Shown here piece after piece: positions 9,396-16,668 of a stretch of 64,000 nucleotides of DNA (positions are counted from its first letter, which is position 1; each line of letters starts with the position of its first letter). The stretch is from NCBI RefSeq assembly GCF_030409225.1, contig NZ_JAUFPK010000004.1, forward strand, positions 126,943-190,942, read 5' to 3'. The notes below the pieces were generated by a model, which saw nothing but the letters and a program-made list of their open reading frames with translations, was not told where the DNA came from and did not search any database. This DNA is from Aquisalimonas lutea (GTDB lineage: Bacteria > Pseudomonadota > Gammaproteobacteria > Nitrococcales > Aquisalimonadaceae). Position numbers and translations under genes: made by a program.

Positions 9396-10454
9396 ATGCA
9401 GGGGCTGCAACTGATCGAGTCCGCGCTCAGGAACATGGAGGGGGGCAAGCTCGACCCCTCCCGGCCTGATGCCCCCGAGAACCGGGCGTTTCTGGAAGCG
9501 CTGCTGGAGACGGATGCGCTCAAGGACAGCGGGCTCACCCTGGAGGACCTGGAAGCCTGGCTCGCCAGCCAGGGCGGCAAGGGGCTTCCGCTGGGCGGCC
9601 AGGAGTTGCCGTTGGCGGACGGTCAGCGGCCGGTGGCCGAGGGGTTGGCCCGCGGGCAGAACGATGACGCCCTGCCGGCGGATGCCGCGGCCCGGAGGGC
9701 GCTGCGCGGCGGCGCCGAGCAGCAGGATGAGGCGGTCCTGTACGATCTGCTGGCCATGGGCGGCATGGGTGGTCAGAACGGCAAGGGTCCGATGGCGGGG
9801 AGCCCGGGCAGTGACGACGGCGCGGGCGAGCAGACGCTGATGCAGCTGGTGGCGCGGGCGCGGCAGCTGCAGTCCCAGCAGGCGCTGGCCGAGGCCCAGG
9901 GCCGCGGCTCGCCGGGCGGCGAGACGAGCCAGGCGGACGCAGGCCGGGCCGTGCAGGCGCACTTCCAGCAGACGCTCCACAATGCCATGCCCCAGCCGAC
10001 GGGGACGCCCACCTACACCGTGCCCCAGTCCATGGACCAGTCCGGGTGGGGCCAGGCCCTGGGCGAGCGCGTGGTCATGATGGCCAATCAGAACGTCCAG
10101 CAGGCGCGGGTGCAGATCAATCCGCCGGAGCTGGGCCCGCTGGATGTGCGCATCCGCACTGCGGACGACAAGACCAGCATCGTCTTCCAGGCCCAGAGCG
10201 CCGTGACCCGCGAGGCCCTGGACGCCGAGCTGCCGCGGCTGCGCATGATGCTCAGCGACAACGGCATCGAGGACGCGGAAGTCAGCGTCGATCACGGTGA
10301 TGCGTCACCGGAGAACCAGGACGGCGAGCGGCGGGAAGGATTCGCCCGGGGTGATACCCAGGACGGACGGTCGGGGAGTGACGGGCTGTCCGGTCCCGGC
10401 GGCGACGCCGGCGGCGACGGCGAGGCGCGGAGCCTGATCGACCATTACGCATGA
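9396..10454 (+). CDS. fliK: Flagellar hook-length control protein FliK
   Basis: FliK measures hook length and triggers the FlhB specificity switch. ATG 9396 follows GGGAGA and gives 352 residues; the open frame upstream to 9174 runs through repeats and is not coding. The N-terminal 200 residues are low-complexity, Gln/Gly/Ala-rich. The C-terminal Flg_hook domain is clear at about 215-300, with the signature VQINPPELGPLDVRIRTAD. A Gly/Asp/Ser-rich tail follows. A second FliK-like gene lies at 29513-30703. Confidence 0.92.
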   Translation: MQGLQLIESALRNMEGGKLDPSRPDAPENRAFLEALLETDALKDSGLTLEDLEAWLASQGGKGLPLGGQELPLADGQRPVAEGLARGQNDDALPADAAARRALRGGAEQQDEAVLYDLLAMGGMGGQNGKGPMAGSPGSDDGAGEQTLMQLVARARQLQSQQALAEAQGRGSPGGETSQADAGRAVQAHFQQTLHNAMPQPTGTPTYTVPQSMDQSGWGQALGERVVMMANQNVQQARVQINPPELGPLDVRIRTADDKTSIVFQAQSAVTREALDAELPRLRMMLSDNGIEDAEVSVDHGDASPENQDGERREGFARGDTQDGRSGSDGLSGPGGDAGGDGEARSLIDHYA

Positions 10455-10475
10455 CGGGTCGGCCTGCTGGCCATG

Positions 10476-10713
10476 GGGGAGCGGCTTCGGTCGCGACCCT
10501 CTGACTGGTCTGACTCTCTGGAAGGTCGCGGCTGAAGCCGCTCCTACGGTGGGCGGAGTGAAAGGCGCCGGAGGCGATGCTTTGGGAGGGGCTTCAGCCC
10601 CGACCGGCTGGGCGGAGCCACGCTATGGAAGGTCGCGACTTACGTCGCTCCTACGGCGGGTTTCTGGAAAGTCCTTCTCCCGGCCCGCCGTAGGAGCGAC
10701 GTAAGTCGCGACC
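10476..10713. repeat. REP-like palindrome cluster (five copies)
   Basis: The 384-bp fliK-fliL gap holds five copies at about 10476-10498, 10521-10547, 10582-10604, 10630-10653 and 10690-10713. The last two form an inverted pair with TAGGAGCGACGTAAGTCGCG stems. Orientation alternates. Apart from a possible leader from about 10715 to the fliL ribosome site, nothing else is recognisable in this gap. Confidence 0.85.
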
Positions 10714-10838
10714 ACATGAGACGCAGTCCGCACGTTGCTCACGGGGGTCTTGTGCCGGGCTTTCCTGCCGATACCATGGGCAGGCGCACAGGGTCGGGAC
10801 AGCGCCTGAGGCGTCCATGGCAATACAGGGGAGAGGGC

Positions 10839-11360
10839 ATGCACGTCAGCGGAAAGGCCGGTCAGCGGGGGTCCAGCAAGCTTGTCGTGATTCTTCTGAT
10901 CGGGTTGATCGTCGTGCTGCTGGCGGTCGGGACGGCGGCGGCGCTGTACCTGACGGGGATCGTCGGCTCGGGCGATGGCGATGACGAGGTCGCGGAGGAG
11001 CAGACCGAGGGCGACGGCGAAGACGCCGCCCCCCAGGGGCCGGCCCAGTACATGGAGCTGGAGGACGCCATTACCGTCAATATCCAGCGCGACAACGGAC
11101 GCCGCGCCATTCTCCAGGCCCAGGTCCAGGTGATGGCGCGCGACGAGAAGGCGTTTTCCGCGATCGAGAGCCACATGCCCGTCATCCGGAACAACCTGAT
11201 CTCCCTGTTCGGGGACCAGAGCTACGAGTCGGTCGCCTCCAGCGAGGGCAAGAACGCCCTGCGGCAGGAGGCGCGCGACGAGATCAATGCCGTTCTCGAG
11301 GAACAGGGCGTGGACTCGCGGATCGAGGCGGTGTATTTCACGCGGCTGGTAACGCAGTAG
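10839..11360 (+). CDS. fliL: Flagellar basal body protein FliL
   Basis: FliL is an inner-membrane protein that supports the stator around the motor. ATG 10839 follows GGGGAGAGGG; the frame stays open to 10716 but that part lacks protein character. One membrane helix spans about residues 14-36 (VVILLIGLIVVLLAVGTAAALYL), then an acidic linker and the periplasmic stomatin-like domain. The end (IEAVYFTRLVTQ) is typical. The gap to fliM is 2 bp. Confidence 0.93.
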   Translation: MHVSGKAGQRGSSKLVVILLIGLIVVLLAVGTAAALYLTGIVGSGDGDDEVAEEQTEGDGEDAAPQGPAQYMELEDAITVNIQRDNGRRAILQAQVQVMARDEKAFSAIESHMPVIRNNLISLFGDQSYESVASSEGKNALRQEARDEINAVLEEQGVDSRIEAVYFTRLVTQ

Positions 11361-11362
11361 CC

Positions 11363-12397
11363 ATGGCACAAGAGGACATACTCAGCCAGGACGAGATCGA
11401 CGCGCTGCTCCACGGCGTCGATGGCGGCGACGTGGACTCGGAGTCCGATGAGGGCCCCAGCAGCGAGCCGCGGCAGTTCGATTTCCAGCACCAGGAGCGC
11501 ATCGTCCGCGGGCGCATGCCGACCCTGGAGATGATCAACGAGCGCTTCGCCCGGCTGTTCCGCATCGGACTGTTCAACATGCTGCGCCGCACGCCGGAGG
11601 TCTCCGTGCAGGGCGTGGACATGATGAAGTTCGGCGAGTACGTCCACACCCTGTTCGTGCCCACCAGCCTGAACATCGTGCGCATGCACCCCTTGCGGGG
11701 CATGACGCTGTGCGTGGTGGATCCGAAGCTGGTGTTCGTGGTGGTGGACAACTTCTTCGGCGGCGACGGCCGCTACTACACCAAGATCGAGGGGCGGGAG
11801 TTCACCAGCACCGAGTGGCGGGTGATCCGCATGGTCCTGAACCAGGCCTTCGAGGACCTCCAGGAAGCCTGGGCGCCGGTGCTGCCGGTGGAGTTCGAGT
11901 ATATGAACTCGGAGGTGAACCCGCAGTTCGCCAATATCGTCAGCCCGTCCGAGGTGGTCGTGGTCTGCCGCTTCAACGTCGAGCTCGACGGCGGTGCCGG
12001 CGAGTTCCACCTGACCATTCCGTACACCAATATCGAGCCGATCCGCGACCAGCTCAACGCCGGGGTGCAGAGCGACCGCAACGAGGTGGACGAGCGCTGG
12101 ACGCGGTCCCTGCGTGAAGAGATGAAAAGCGCCGAGGTGGAGCTCAGCAGCAAGCTCACTGAGGTCCAGATCACCCTCAGGGACCTGCGCAATCTCAAGC
12201 CCGGCGACGTCATCCCGTGCGAGATTCCCGAGGAAGTGGTGGTCGAGGCGGAGGGCATCCCGGTTCTGCGGGGGACCTATGGCATATCCAACGGCCACGT
12301 GGGGATCAAGGTGCACGGCCAGATCCGCTCGTCGGATCCCGAGGTCCCGTGGCCGGCAAGGAGAGTGAATGATGAGCGAGGAAAACGGGAAGACTGA
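11363..12397 (+). CDS. fliM: Flagellar motor switch protein FliM
   Basis: FliM is the C-ring protein that binds phospho-CheY. The N-terminal CheY-binding peptide (ILSQDEIDALLHGV) is intact at residues 5-18. The middle CheC-like domain follows and the C-terminal SpoA domain (LRDLRNLKPGDVIPCEIPE) is at about 270-325. Length is 344 residues. Its end overlaps fliN by 29 bp. Confidence 0.97.
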   Translation: MAQEDILSQDEIDALLHGVDGGDVDSESDEGPSSEPRQFDFQHQERIVRGRMPTLEMINERFARLFRIGLFNMLRRTPEVSVQGVDMMKFGEYVHTLFVPTSLNIVRMHPLRGMTLCVVDPKLVFVVVDNFFGGDGRYYTKIEGREFTSTEWRVIRMVLNQAFEDLQEAWAPVLPVEFEYMNSEVNPQFANIVSPSEVVVVCRFNVELDGGAGEFHLTIPYTNIEPIRDQLNAGVQSDRNEVDERWTRSLREEMKSAEVELSSKLTEVQITLRDLRNLKPGDVIPCEIPEEVVVEAEGIPVLRGTYGISNGHVGIKVHGQIRSSDPEVPWPARRVNDERGKRED

Positions 12398-12827
12398 AGA
12401 GGACGCCGCGGCGGACTGGGAGGCGGCGCTCCAGGAGCAGGGCGAGGAAGAGCCGGCCGGCCAGGATGATGCCGGCGGCGCGGCTTCCGGGTCGGGGCAG
12501 GACGCCGGAGTGCAGCGTGCCGCCATGAGCGCTCTCCAGGACGAAGGCGAGCTCGAGCAGGACGAGAACGTCAACCTGGACGTGATCCTGGACATTCCCG
12601 TCACGCTCGCCATGGAGATCGGGCGCACCAAGATCAGCATCCGTCACCTGCTGCAGCTCAACCAGGGCTCCGTGGTGGAGCTGGACCGTCTCGCCGGCGA
12701 GCCGCTGGACGTGCTGGTCAACGGGACGCTGATCGCCCACGGCGAGGTGGTGGTGGTCAACGAGCGCTTCGGTATCCGCCTCACGGACGTGATCAGCCCG
12801 CAGGAGCGGGTGAAGAAGCTGAAGTGA
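12369..12827 (+). CDS. fliN: Flagellar motor switch protein FliN
   Basis: FliN forms the base of the C ring with FliM. The SpoA domain fills the last 85 residues (LDVILDIPVTLAMEIGRTKI onward, ending ERVKKLK). The first 65 residues are acidic and Gln/Gly-rich. Either of the adjacent ATGs at 12369 and 12372 may be used; GGAGAG about 10 bp upstream, inside fliM, favours neither strongly. It is translationally coupled to fliM. Confidence 0.95.
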   Translation: MMSEENGKTEEDAAADWEAALQEQGEEEPAGQDDAGGAASGSGQDAGVQRAAMSALQDEGELEQDENVNLDVILDIPVTLAMEIGRTKISIRHLLQLNQGSVVELDRLAGEPLDVLVNGTLIAHGEVVVVNERFGIRLTDVISPQERVKKLK

Positions 12828-12847
12828 AGCCTCCCGGACACCGGGTT

Positions 12848-12911
12848 GTAGGAGGGGCTTCAGCCCCGACGGCCCCGGAGCCGTGAGGAATCGGGGCTGA
12901 AGCCCCTCCCA
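12848..12911. repeat. REP-like inverted pair
   Basis: Two copies with GGGGCTTCAGCCCC-type stems at about 12848-12870 and 12891-12911 face each other between fliN and fliO. They could form a larger hairpin that attenuates or stabilises the transcript. Confidence 0.82.
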
Positions 12912-12952
12912 CAAAGGTCTCCGGATCGCACTAACCGTAGCAGGAAACCGCC

Positions 12953-13441
12953 ATCCGCAATCCGAGCCACCAAGCCGGCCGCATCCGGCGCCTCGTCACC
13001 GGCGCGACGCTGGCCTGTGCCAATTTTCTGGCACCGGCGGCGGCGCTGGCGGAAAGCGCCGGCGAGACGTCGCCGGGCGTCGATGCCAGCGCCTTGATCC
13101 GGCTGGTGGTCGGGCTGGTCGTGGTGCTGGTGCTCATCGTGGCGCTGGGCTGGGTCATGCGGCGGATGGGCAAGTTCTCCAGCCCGGCCTCCGGGCGGTT
13201 GCGCGTACTCGGCGGCGTGTCCGTGGGTACGCGCGAGCGCATCGTGCTCGTCCAGGTGGGCGAGCAACAGCTTCTCGTCGGGGTTGCGCCCGGACGGGTA
13301 CAGACCTTGCATGTGCTGGATAAGCCCCTGGAAGGGGGTGCCGGCACACCGGGACGCGAAGGCGGCCCGGCGGAGCAGGGACACCCGTTTGCGCAACGTC
13401 TGCGTCAGATGATGCAGCCCGACGAGAAGCGTCAGCAATGA
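12953..13441 (+). CDS. fliO: Flagellar export protein FliO, non-standard start
   Basis: FliO helps assemble the FliP export gate. The open frame runs from 12941 to the TGA at 13439-13441. It has a leader-like segment ([20 protein letters not shown]), then a membrane helix ([20 protein letters not shown]) and the FliO core ([20 protein letters not shown]). No ATG or GTG precedes the hydrophobic parts. The best-placed codon is ATC at 12953, after CAGGAA; the first standard option is TTG 13094, which would drop the leader. The true start is uncertain (ATC use, or a base error). The stop overlaps fliP (ATGA). Confidence 0.78.
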   Translation: MRNPSHQAGRIRRLVTGATLACANFLAPAAALAESAGETSPGVDASALIRLVVGLVVVLVLIVALGWVMRRMGKFSSPASGRLRVLGGVSVGTRERIVLVQVGEQQLLVGVAPGRVQTLHVLDKPLEGGAGTPGREGGPAEQGHPFAQRLRQMMQPDEKRQQ

Positions 13442-14175
13442 TTCGCAGTATACTGATTCTCCTGCCGTTATTGCTTGCCCCGGCACTTGCCGGCGCGCAG
13501 ATGGGCGGGCTCGAGGCAGTTACGGTCCAGGACGGTGACAACGGCCAGAGCTACAGCGTGAGCCTCCAGGCTCTGCTGTTCATGACCGTCCTCACGCTGC
13601 TGCCCGCCATCCTGCTGACGATGACTTCGTTCACCCGCATCGTCATCGTCCTGGGAATTCTCCGGCAGGCCATCGGCACGGCGCAGACCCCCTCCAACCA
13701 GGTCCTGGTGGGGCTCGCCTTCTTCCTGACGCTGTTCATCATGACCCCGGTGCTGGAGAGCATCTATACCGAGGCGGTGGATCCGTACCTGTCCGAGGAG
13801 ATGAGCGCCGAGGAGGCGCTGCAGACGGCCCGGGCGCCCATTCGCGATTTCATGGCCAGCCAGACCCGCGAGGAGGATCTGGCCATGTTCATGCGCATCT
13901 CGGACAACGATCCGGTGGAGTCCGTGGAGCAAGTGCCGTTCATGGTCCTGGTGCCTGCATTCCTGACCAGCGAGCTCAAGACGGCCTTCCAGATCGGCTT
14001 CATTCTCTACCTGCCGTTCCTGGTGGTGGACCTGGTGGTGTCGAGCACGCTCATGTCCATGGGCATGCTCATGCTCTCGCCCATGATCATCTCGCTGCCG
14101 TTCAAGATCATGCTGTTCGTGCTGGTGGACGGCTGGTCGCTGATCATGGGCACGCTGGCATCGAGCTTTTTCTAG
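13438..14175 (+). CDS. fliP: Flagellar export gate protein FliP
   Basis: FliP is the core of the export gate. A cleavable signal peptide (about residues 1-21, [20 protein letters not shown]) is followed by four membrane helices. The conserved segment [20 protein letters not shown] lies in the first, and [13 protein letters not shown] in the last. Length is 245 residues. ATG 13438 overlaps the fliO stop. Confidence 0.97.
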   Translation: MIRSILILLPLLLAPALAGAQMGGLEAVTVQDGDNGQSYSVSLQALLFMTVLTLLPAILLTMTSFTRIVIVLGILRQAIGTAQTPSNQVLVGLAFFLTLFIMTPVLESIYTEAVDPYLSEEMSAEEALQTARAPIRDFMASQTREEDLAMFMRISDNDPVESVEQVPFMVLVPAFLTSELKTAFQIGFILYLPFLVVDLVVSSTLMSMGMLMLSPMIISLPFKIMLFVLVDGWSLIMGTLASSFF

Positions 14176-14184
14176 GGAGGCGGC

Positions 14185-14454
14185 ATGACCGAGGATTTCG
14201 CAATCGAGCTGGGCATGGAGGCGCTCTGGGTAGCCGTTCTGCTGGCCGGGCCCATCCTGCTGGTGGCGCTGATCACGGGGCTGGTCATCGGCATGTTCCA
14301 GGCGGCCACCCAGATCAACGAGCAGACCCTGAGCTTCGTACCCAAGCTGGGCACGCTGGTGATCACGCTGTTCGTGGCATCGCCCTGGATGCTCAACGTG
14401 CTGCTGGATTTCACCCGCTCGCTGTTCCTCAACGTCCCCTCCTGGGTGGGCTGA
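14185..14454 (+). CDS. fliQ: Flagellar export gate protein FliQ
   Basis: FliQ is an 89-residue, two-helix membrane protein of the export gate. The conserved loop FQAATQINEQTLSFVPK joins the helices. It starts 9 bp after fliP with GGGAGG before ATG. Confidence 0.97.
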   Translation: MTEDFAIELGMEALWVAVLLAGPILLVALITGLVIGMFQAATQINEQTLSFVPKLGTLVITLFVASPWMLNVLLDFTRSLFLNVPSWVG

Positions 14455-14470
14455 CCGCGGAGATCCGGTC

Positions 14471-15250
14471 ATGACGGTGACCACCGCCGAGATCATGACC
14501 TGGCTGGGGGCGTTCTTCTGGCCGTTCATGCGCGTCGGCGCCATGATGCTGGCGGCGCCGGTGCTGGGCGATCAGCAGGTGTCGGTGCGGATCCGGCTGC
14601 TCGTCGCCGTGGCGCTGACCATCGGCGTCATGCCCGCTGCAGGGCTGGCGCCGGAAGTGGCGCCCCTGTCCGCGGAAGGCTTGATGATCAGCCTGCAGCA
14701 GGTGGTCATCGGCATGGCCATGGGGCTCCTGGCAGGTATGGCACTGCAGAGCGCGAGCATTGCCGGCGAGATCGTGGCCCTGTCCATGGGGCTGGGATTC
14801 GCCAACATGGTCGATCCGGTGACGGGGCAATCCACGCCCGTGGTCTCGCAGTTCCTGATCGTCACCGCCACTCTGCTGTTTCTCACCATGGGCGGTCATC
14901 TCATGCTCATCGAGCTGCTCGCCGAGAGCTTCCGCGTGGTGCCCGTCGGCACCGAGGGGCTGGCGAGCCAGGAGTTCCGCACCATCGCCGGCTGGGGGGC
15001 GCAGATGTACGCCGGCGCGGTGCTGATCGCGCTGCCGGCGGTGGTGCTGTTGCTGCTGGTCTACCTGGCCCTGGGCGTGATGACCCGTGCCGCGCCGCAG
15101 ATGAACATCTTCTCCGTGGGCTTTCCCGTGACCATGCTCGTGGGCTATCTCGCCCTGATGACGCTGGTCCTGCCCTCGCTCCCGGGCCGCATGGCCGCCC
15201 TGTGGAGCGAAGCATTCAACGGTATCGGCGCCCTTCTGGGCATGAACTGA
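14471..15250 (+). CDS. fliR: Flagellar export gate protein FliR
   Basis: FliR completes the FliPQR gate. It has 259 residues and five to six membrane helices. The start (MTVTTAEIMTWLGAFFWPFMRVG) and the SLGLGFANMVDP-like stretch (LSMGLGFANMVDPVTG) are family signatures. It follows fliQ by 16 bp and ends the fliK-R block. Confidence 0.96.
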   Translation: MTVTTAEIMTWLGAFFWPFMRVGAMMLAAPVLGDQQVSVRIRLLVAVALTIGVMPAAGLAPEVAPLSAEGLMISLQQVVIGMAMGLLAGMALQSASIAGEIVALSMGLGFANMVDPVTGQSTPVVSQFLIVTATLLFLTMGGHLMLIELLAESFRVVPVGTEGLASQEFRTIAGWGAQMYAGAVLIALPAVVLLLLVYLALGVMTRAAPQMNIFSVGFPVTMLVGYLALMTLVLPSLPGRMAALWSEAFNGIGALLGMN

Positions 15251-15255
15251 GCCTG

Positions 15256-15311
15256 TCGGGGCTAGGGCCCCGCTCGCTGGCATCCGGTGTAGGAGGGGCT
15301 TCAGCCCCGAC
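15256..15311. repeat. REP-like pair, one degenerate
   Basis: A degenerate copy (TCGGGGCTAGGGCCCCG) lies at about 15256-15272 and a good copy (TAGGAGGGGCTTCAGCCCCG) at about 15290-15311, between fliR and flhB. Confidence 0.75.
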
Positions 15312-15370
15312 ATTCCGGCATAGGGAAACGCCTGACCATTCGGCGTGACCTCGCTCCCGCGCCCGGACCA

Positions 15371-15386
15371 TGGTCCAGTTCTTGCT
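15371..15386 (+). promoter_or_regulatory. Sigma-54 promoter of flhB
   Basis: TGGTCCAGTTCTTGCT has correctly spaced GG and GC elements, 40 bp before the flhB GTG. It would start the flhBA-flhF-fleN-fliA transcript. Confidence 0.72.
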
Positions 15387-15426
15387 CTGCATGCCCGGCA
15401 CGGGATGAAAGCGCCGGAGAACTGTC

Positions 15427-16617
15427 GTGGCCGAGTCGAGCGAGGACGGGCAGGAGAAAACCGAAGAGCCTACCCCCAAACGGCAACAGGATGCCAAGGA
15501 GAAGGGGCAGGTTCCGCGGTCCAAGGAGCTCAATACCACCATGGTCATGGTGCTGGGCGCCGGCGGCCTGCTGGTGTTCGGCAACTACATGGTCGGACAG
15601 ATCAACGAGCTCTTTCACGTCACCTTCGGCATGGACCGCCAGGACGCCTTCGACCCCGATGCACCGTTCCACATGCTGCACGAAGCGTTCTGGATCGGGA
15701 TCAAGGCGGTCGCGCCGTTCGCCCTGGTGATGCTGGTGGCGGCCCTGCTGACGCCGGCACTCATGGGGGGCTGGACGTTCACCGCCAGCGGCATGGCGCC
15801 GAAGCTGGAGAAGATGAGCCCGCTGAAGGGCCTCAAGCGCATGTTCGGCGTCAATGCGCTGGTGGAGCTCGGCAAGTCCATCGCCAAGGTGCTGGTGGTC
15901 TTCGGCGTGGCGATGCTGCTGTTCTGGGCCATGCAGGACCGCATCGCGGCGATGACCCGCGAGTCGCTCCAGCAGGGCCTCATGCACGGGGCGACGCTGT
16001 TCTTCTGGGCCTTCTTTGCGCTGGCGGCGGCGCTGATCATCGTCGCCGCGGTGGATATCCCGTACCAGATCTGGGACCACACCCAGAAGCTGAAAATGAC
16101 CCACCAGGAGGTCAAGGACGAGAACAAGGAGACCCAGGGCAAGCCCGAGGTGAAGAGCAAGATCCGGCAGCTCCAGAACCAGATCGCCCAGGGCCGCATG
16201 ATGGAGAACGTGCCCAAGGCCGACGTGGTCGTGACCAACCCGACCCGTTACGCCATTGCGCTGCGCTACGACCAGAGCCGCATGAGGGCGCCGCAGGTGG
16301 TGGCCAAGGGCACCGACGTGCTGGCCGCGCGCATCCGCGAGATCGCCGACGACAACGGCATTCCGCTGTTCGAGGCACCGCCGTTGGCACGGGCCTTGTA
16401 TCACACCACGGAGCTGGAGCAGGAGATCCCGGCGGGACTGTACCTCTCGGTGGCCCAGGTCCTGGCCTACATCTACCAGCTGCAGGCGGCACGGCGGACG
16501 GGCGGCCAGCAACCGGAGCGGCCCCGGCCCACGGTGCCGGAGGAGTTCAAGGAATACGCGCGGCCGCCGGAGGCCGACGACAATCCGACGAACGGGAGAC
16601 CGGCGACAGAATTCTGA
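15427..16617 (+). CDS. flhB: Flagellar export specificity switch FlhB
   Basis: FlhB is the export-gate protein whose cytoplasmic domain self-cleaves to switch substrates from hook to filament. It starts at GTG 15427. Four membrane helices occupy about residues 30-215, then the cytoplasmic domain. The usual NPTH cleavage motif reads NPTR (N271 to R274), with flanks VVT and YAIALRYD conserved; this His-to-Arg change is unusual. The tail is longer than average (396 residues), Pro/Arg-rich. flhA follows after 51 bp. Confidence 0.96.
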   Translation: MAESSEDGQEKTEEPTPKRQQDAKEKGQVPRSKELNTTMVMVLGAGGLLVFGNYMVGQINELFHVTFGMDRQDAFDPDAPFHMLHEAFWIGIKAVAPFALVMLVAALLTPALMGGWTFTASGMAPKLEKMSPLKGLKRMFGVNALVELGKSIAKVLVVFGVAMLLFWAMQDRIAAMTRESLQQGLMHGATLFFWAFFALAAALIIVAAVDIPYQIWDHTQKLKMTHQEVKDENKETQGKPEVKSKIRQLQNQIAQGRMMENVPKADVVVTNPTRYAIALRYDQSRMRAPQVVAKGTDVLAARIREIADDNGIPLFEAPPLARALYHTTELEQEIPAGLYLSVAQVLAYIYQLQAARRTGGQQPERPRPTVPEEFKEYARPPEADDNPTNGRPATEF

Positions 16618-16668
16618 CGTCGGTGAATTCAGCCAGGCGCGCAAGCGCCGGGGAGTACAGGACGCACC

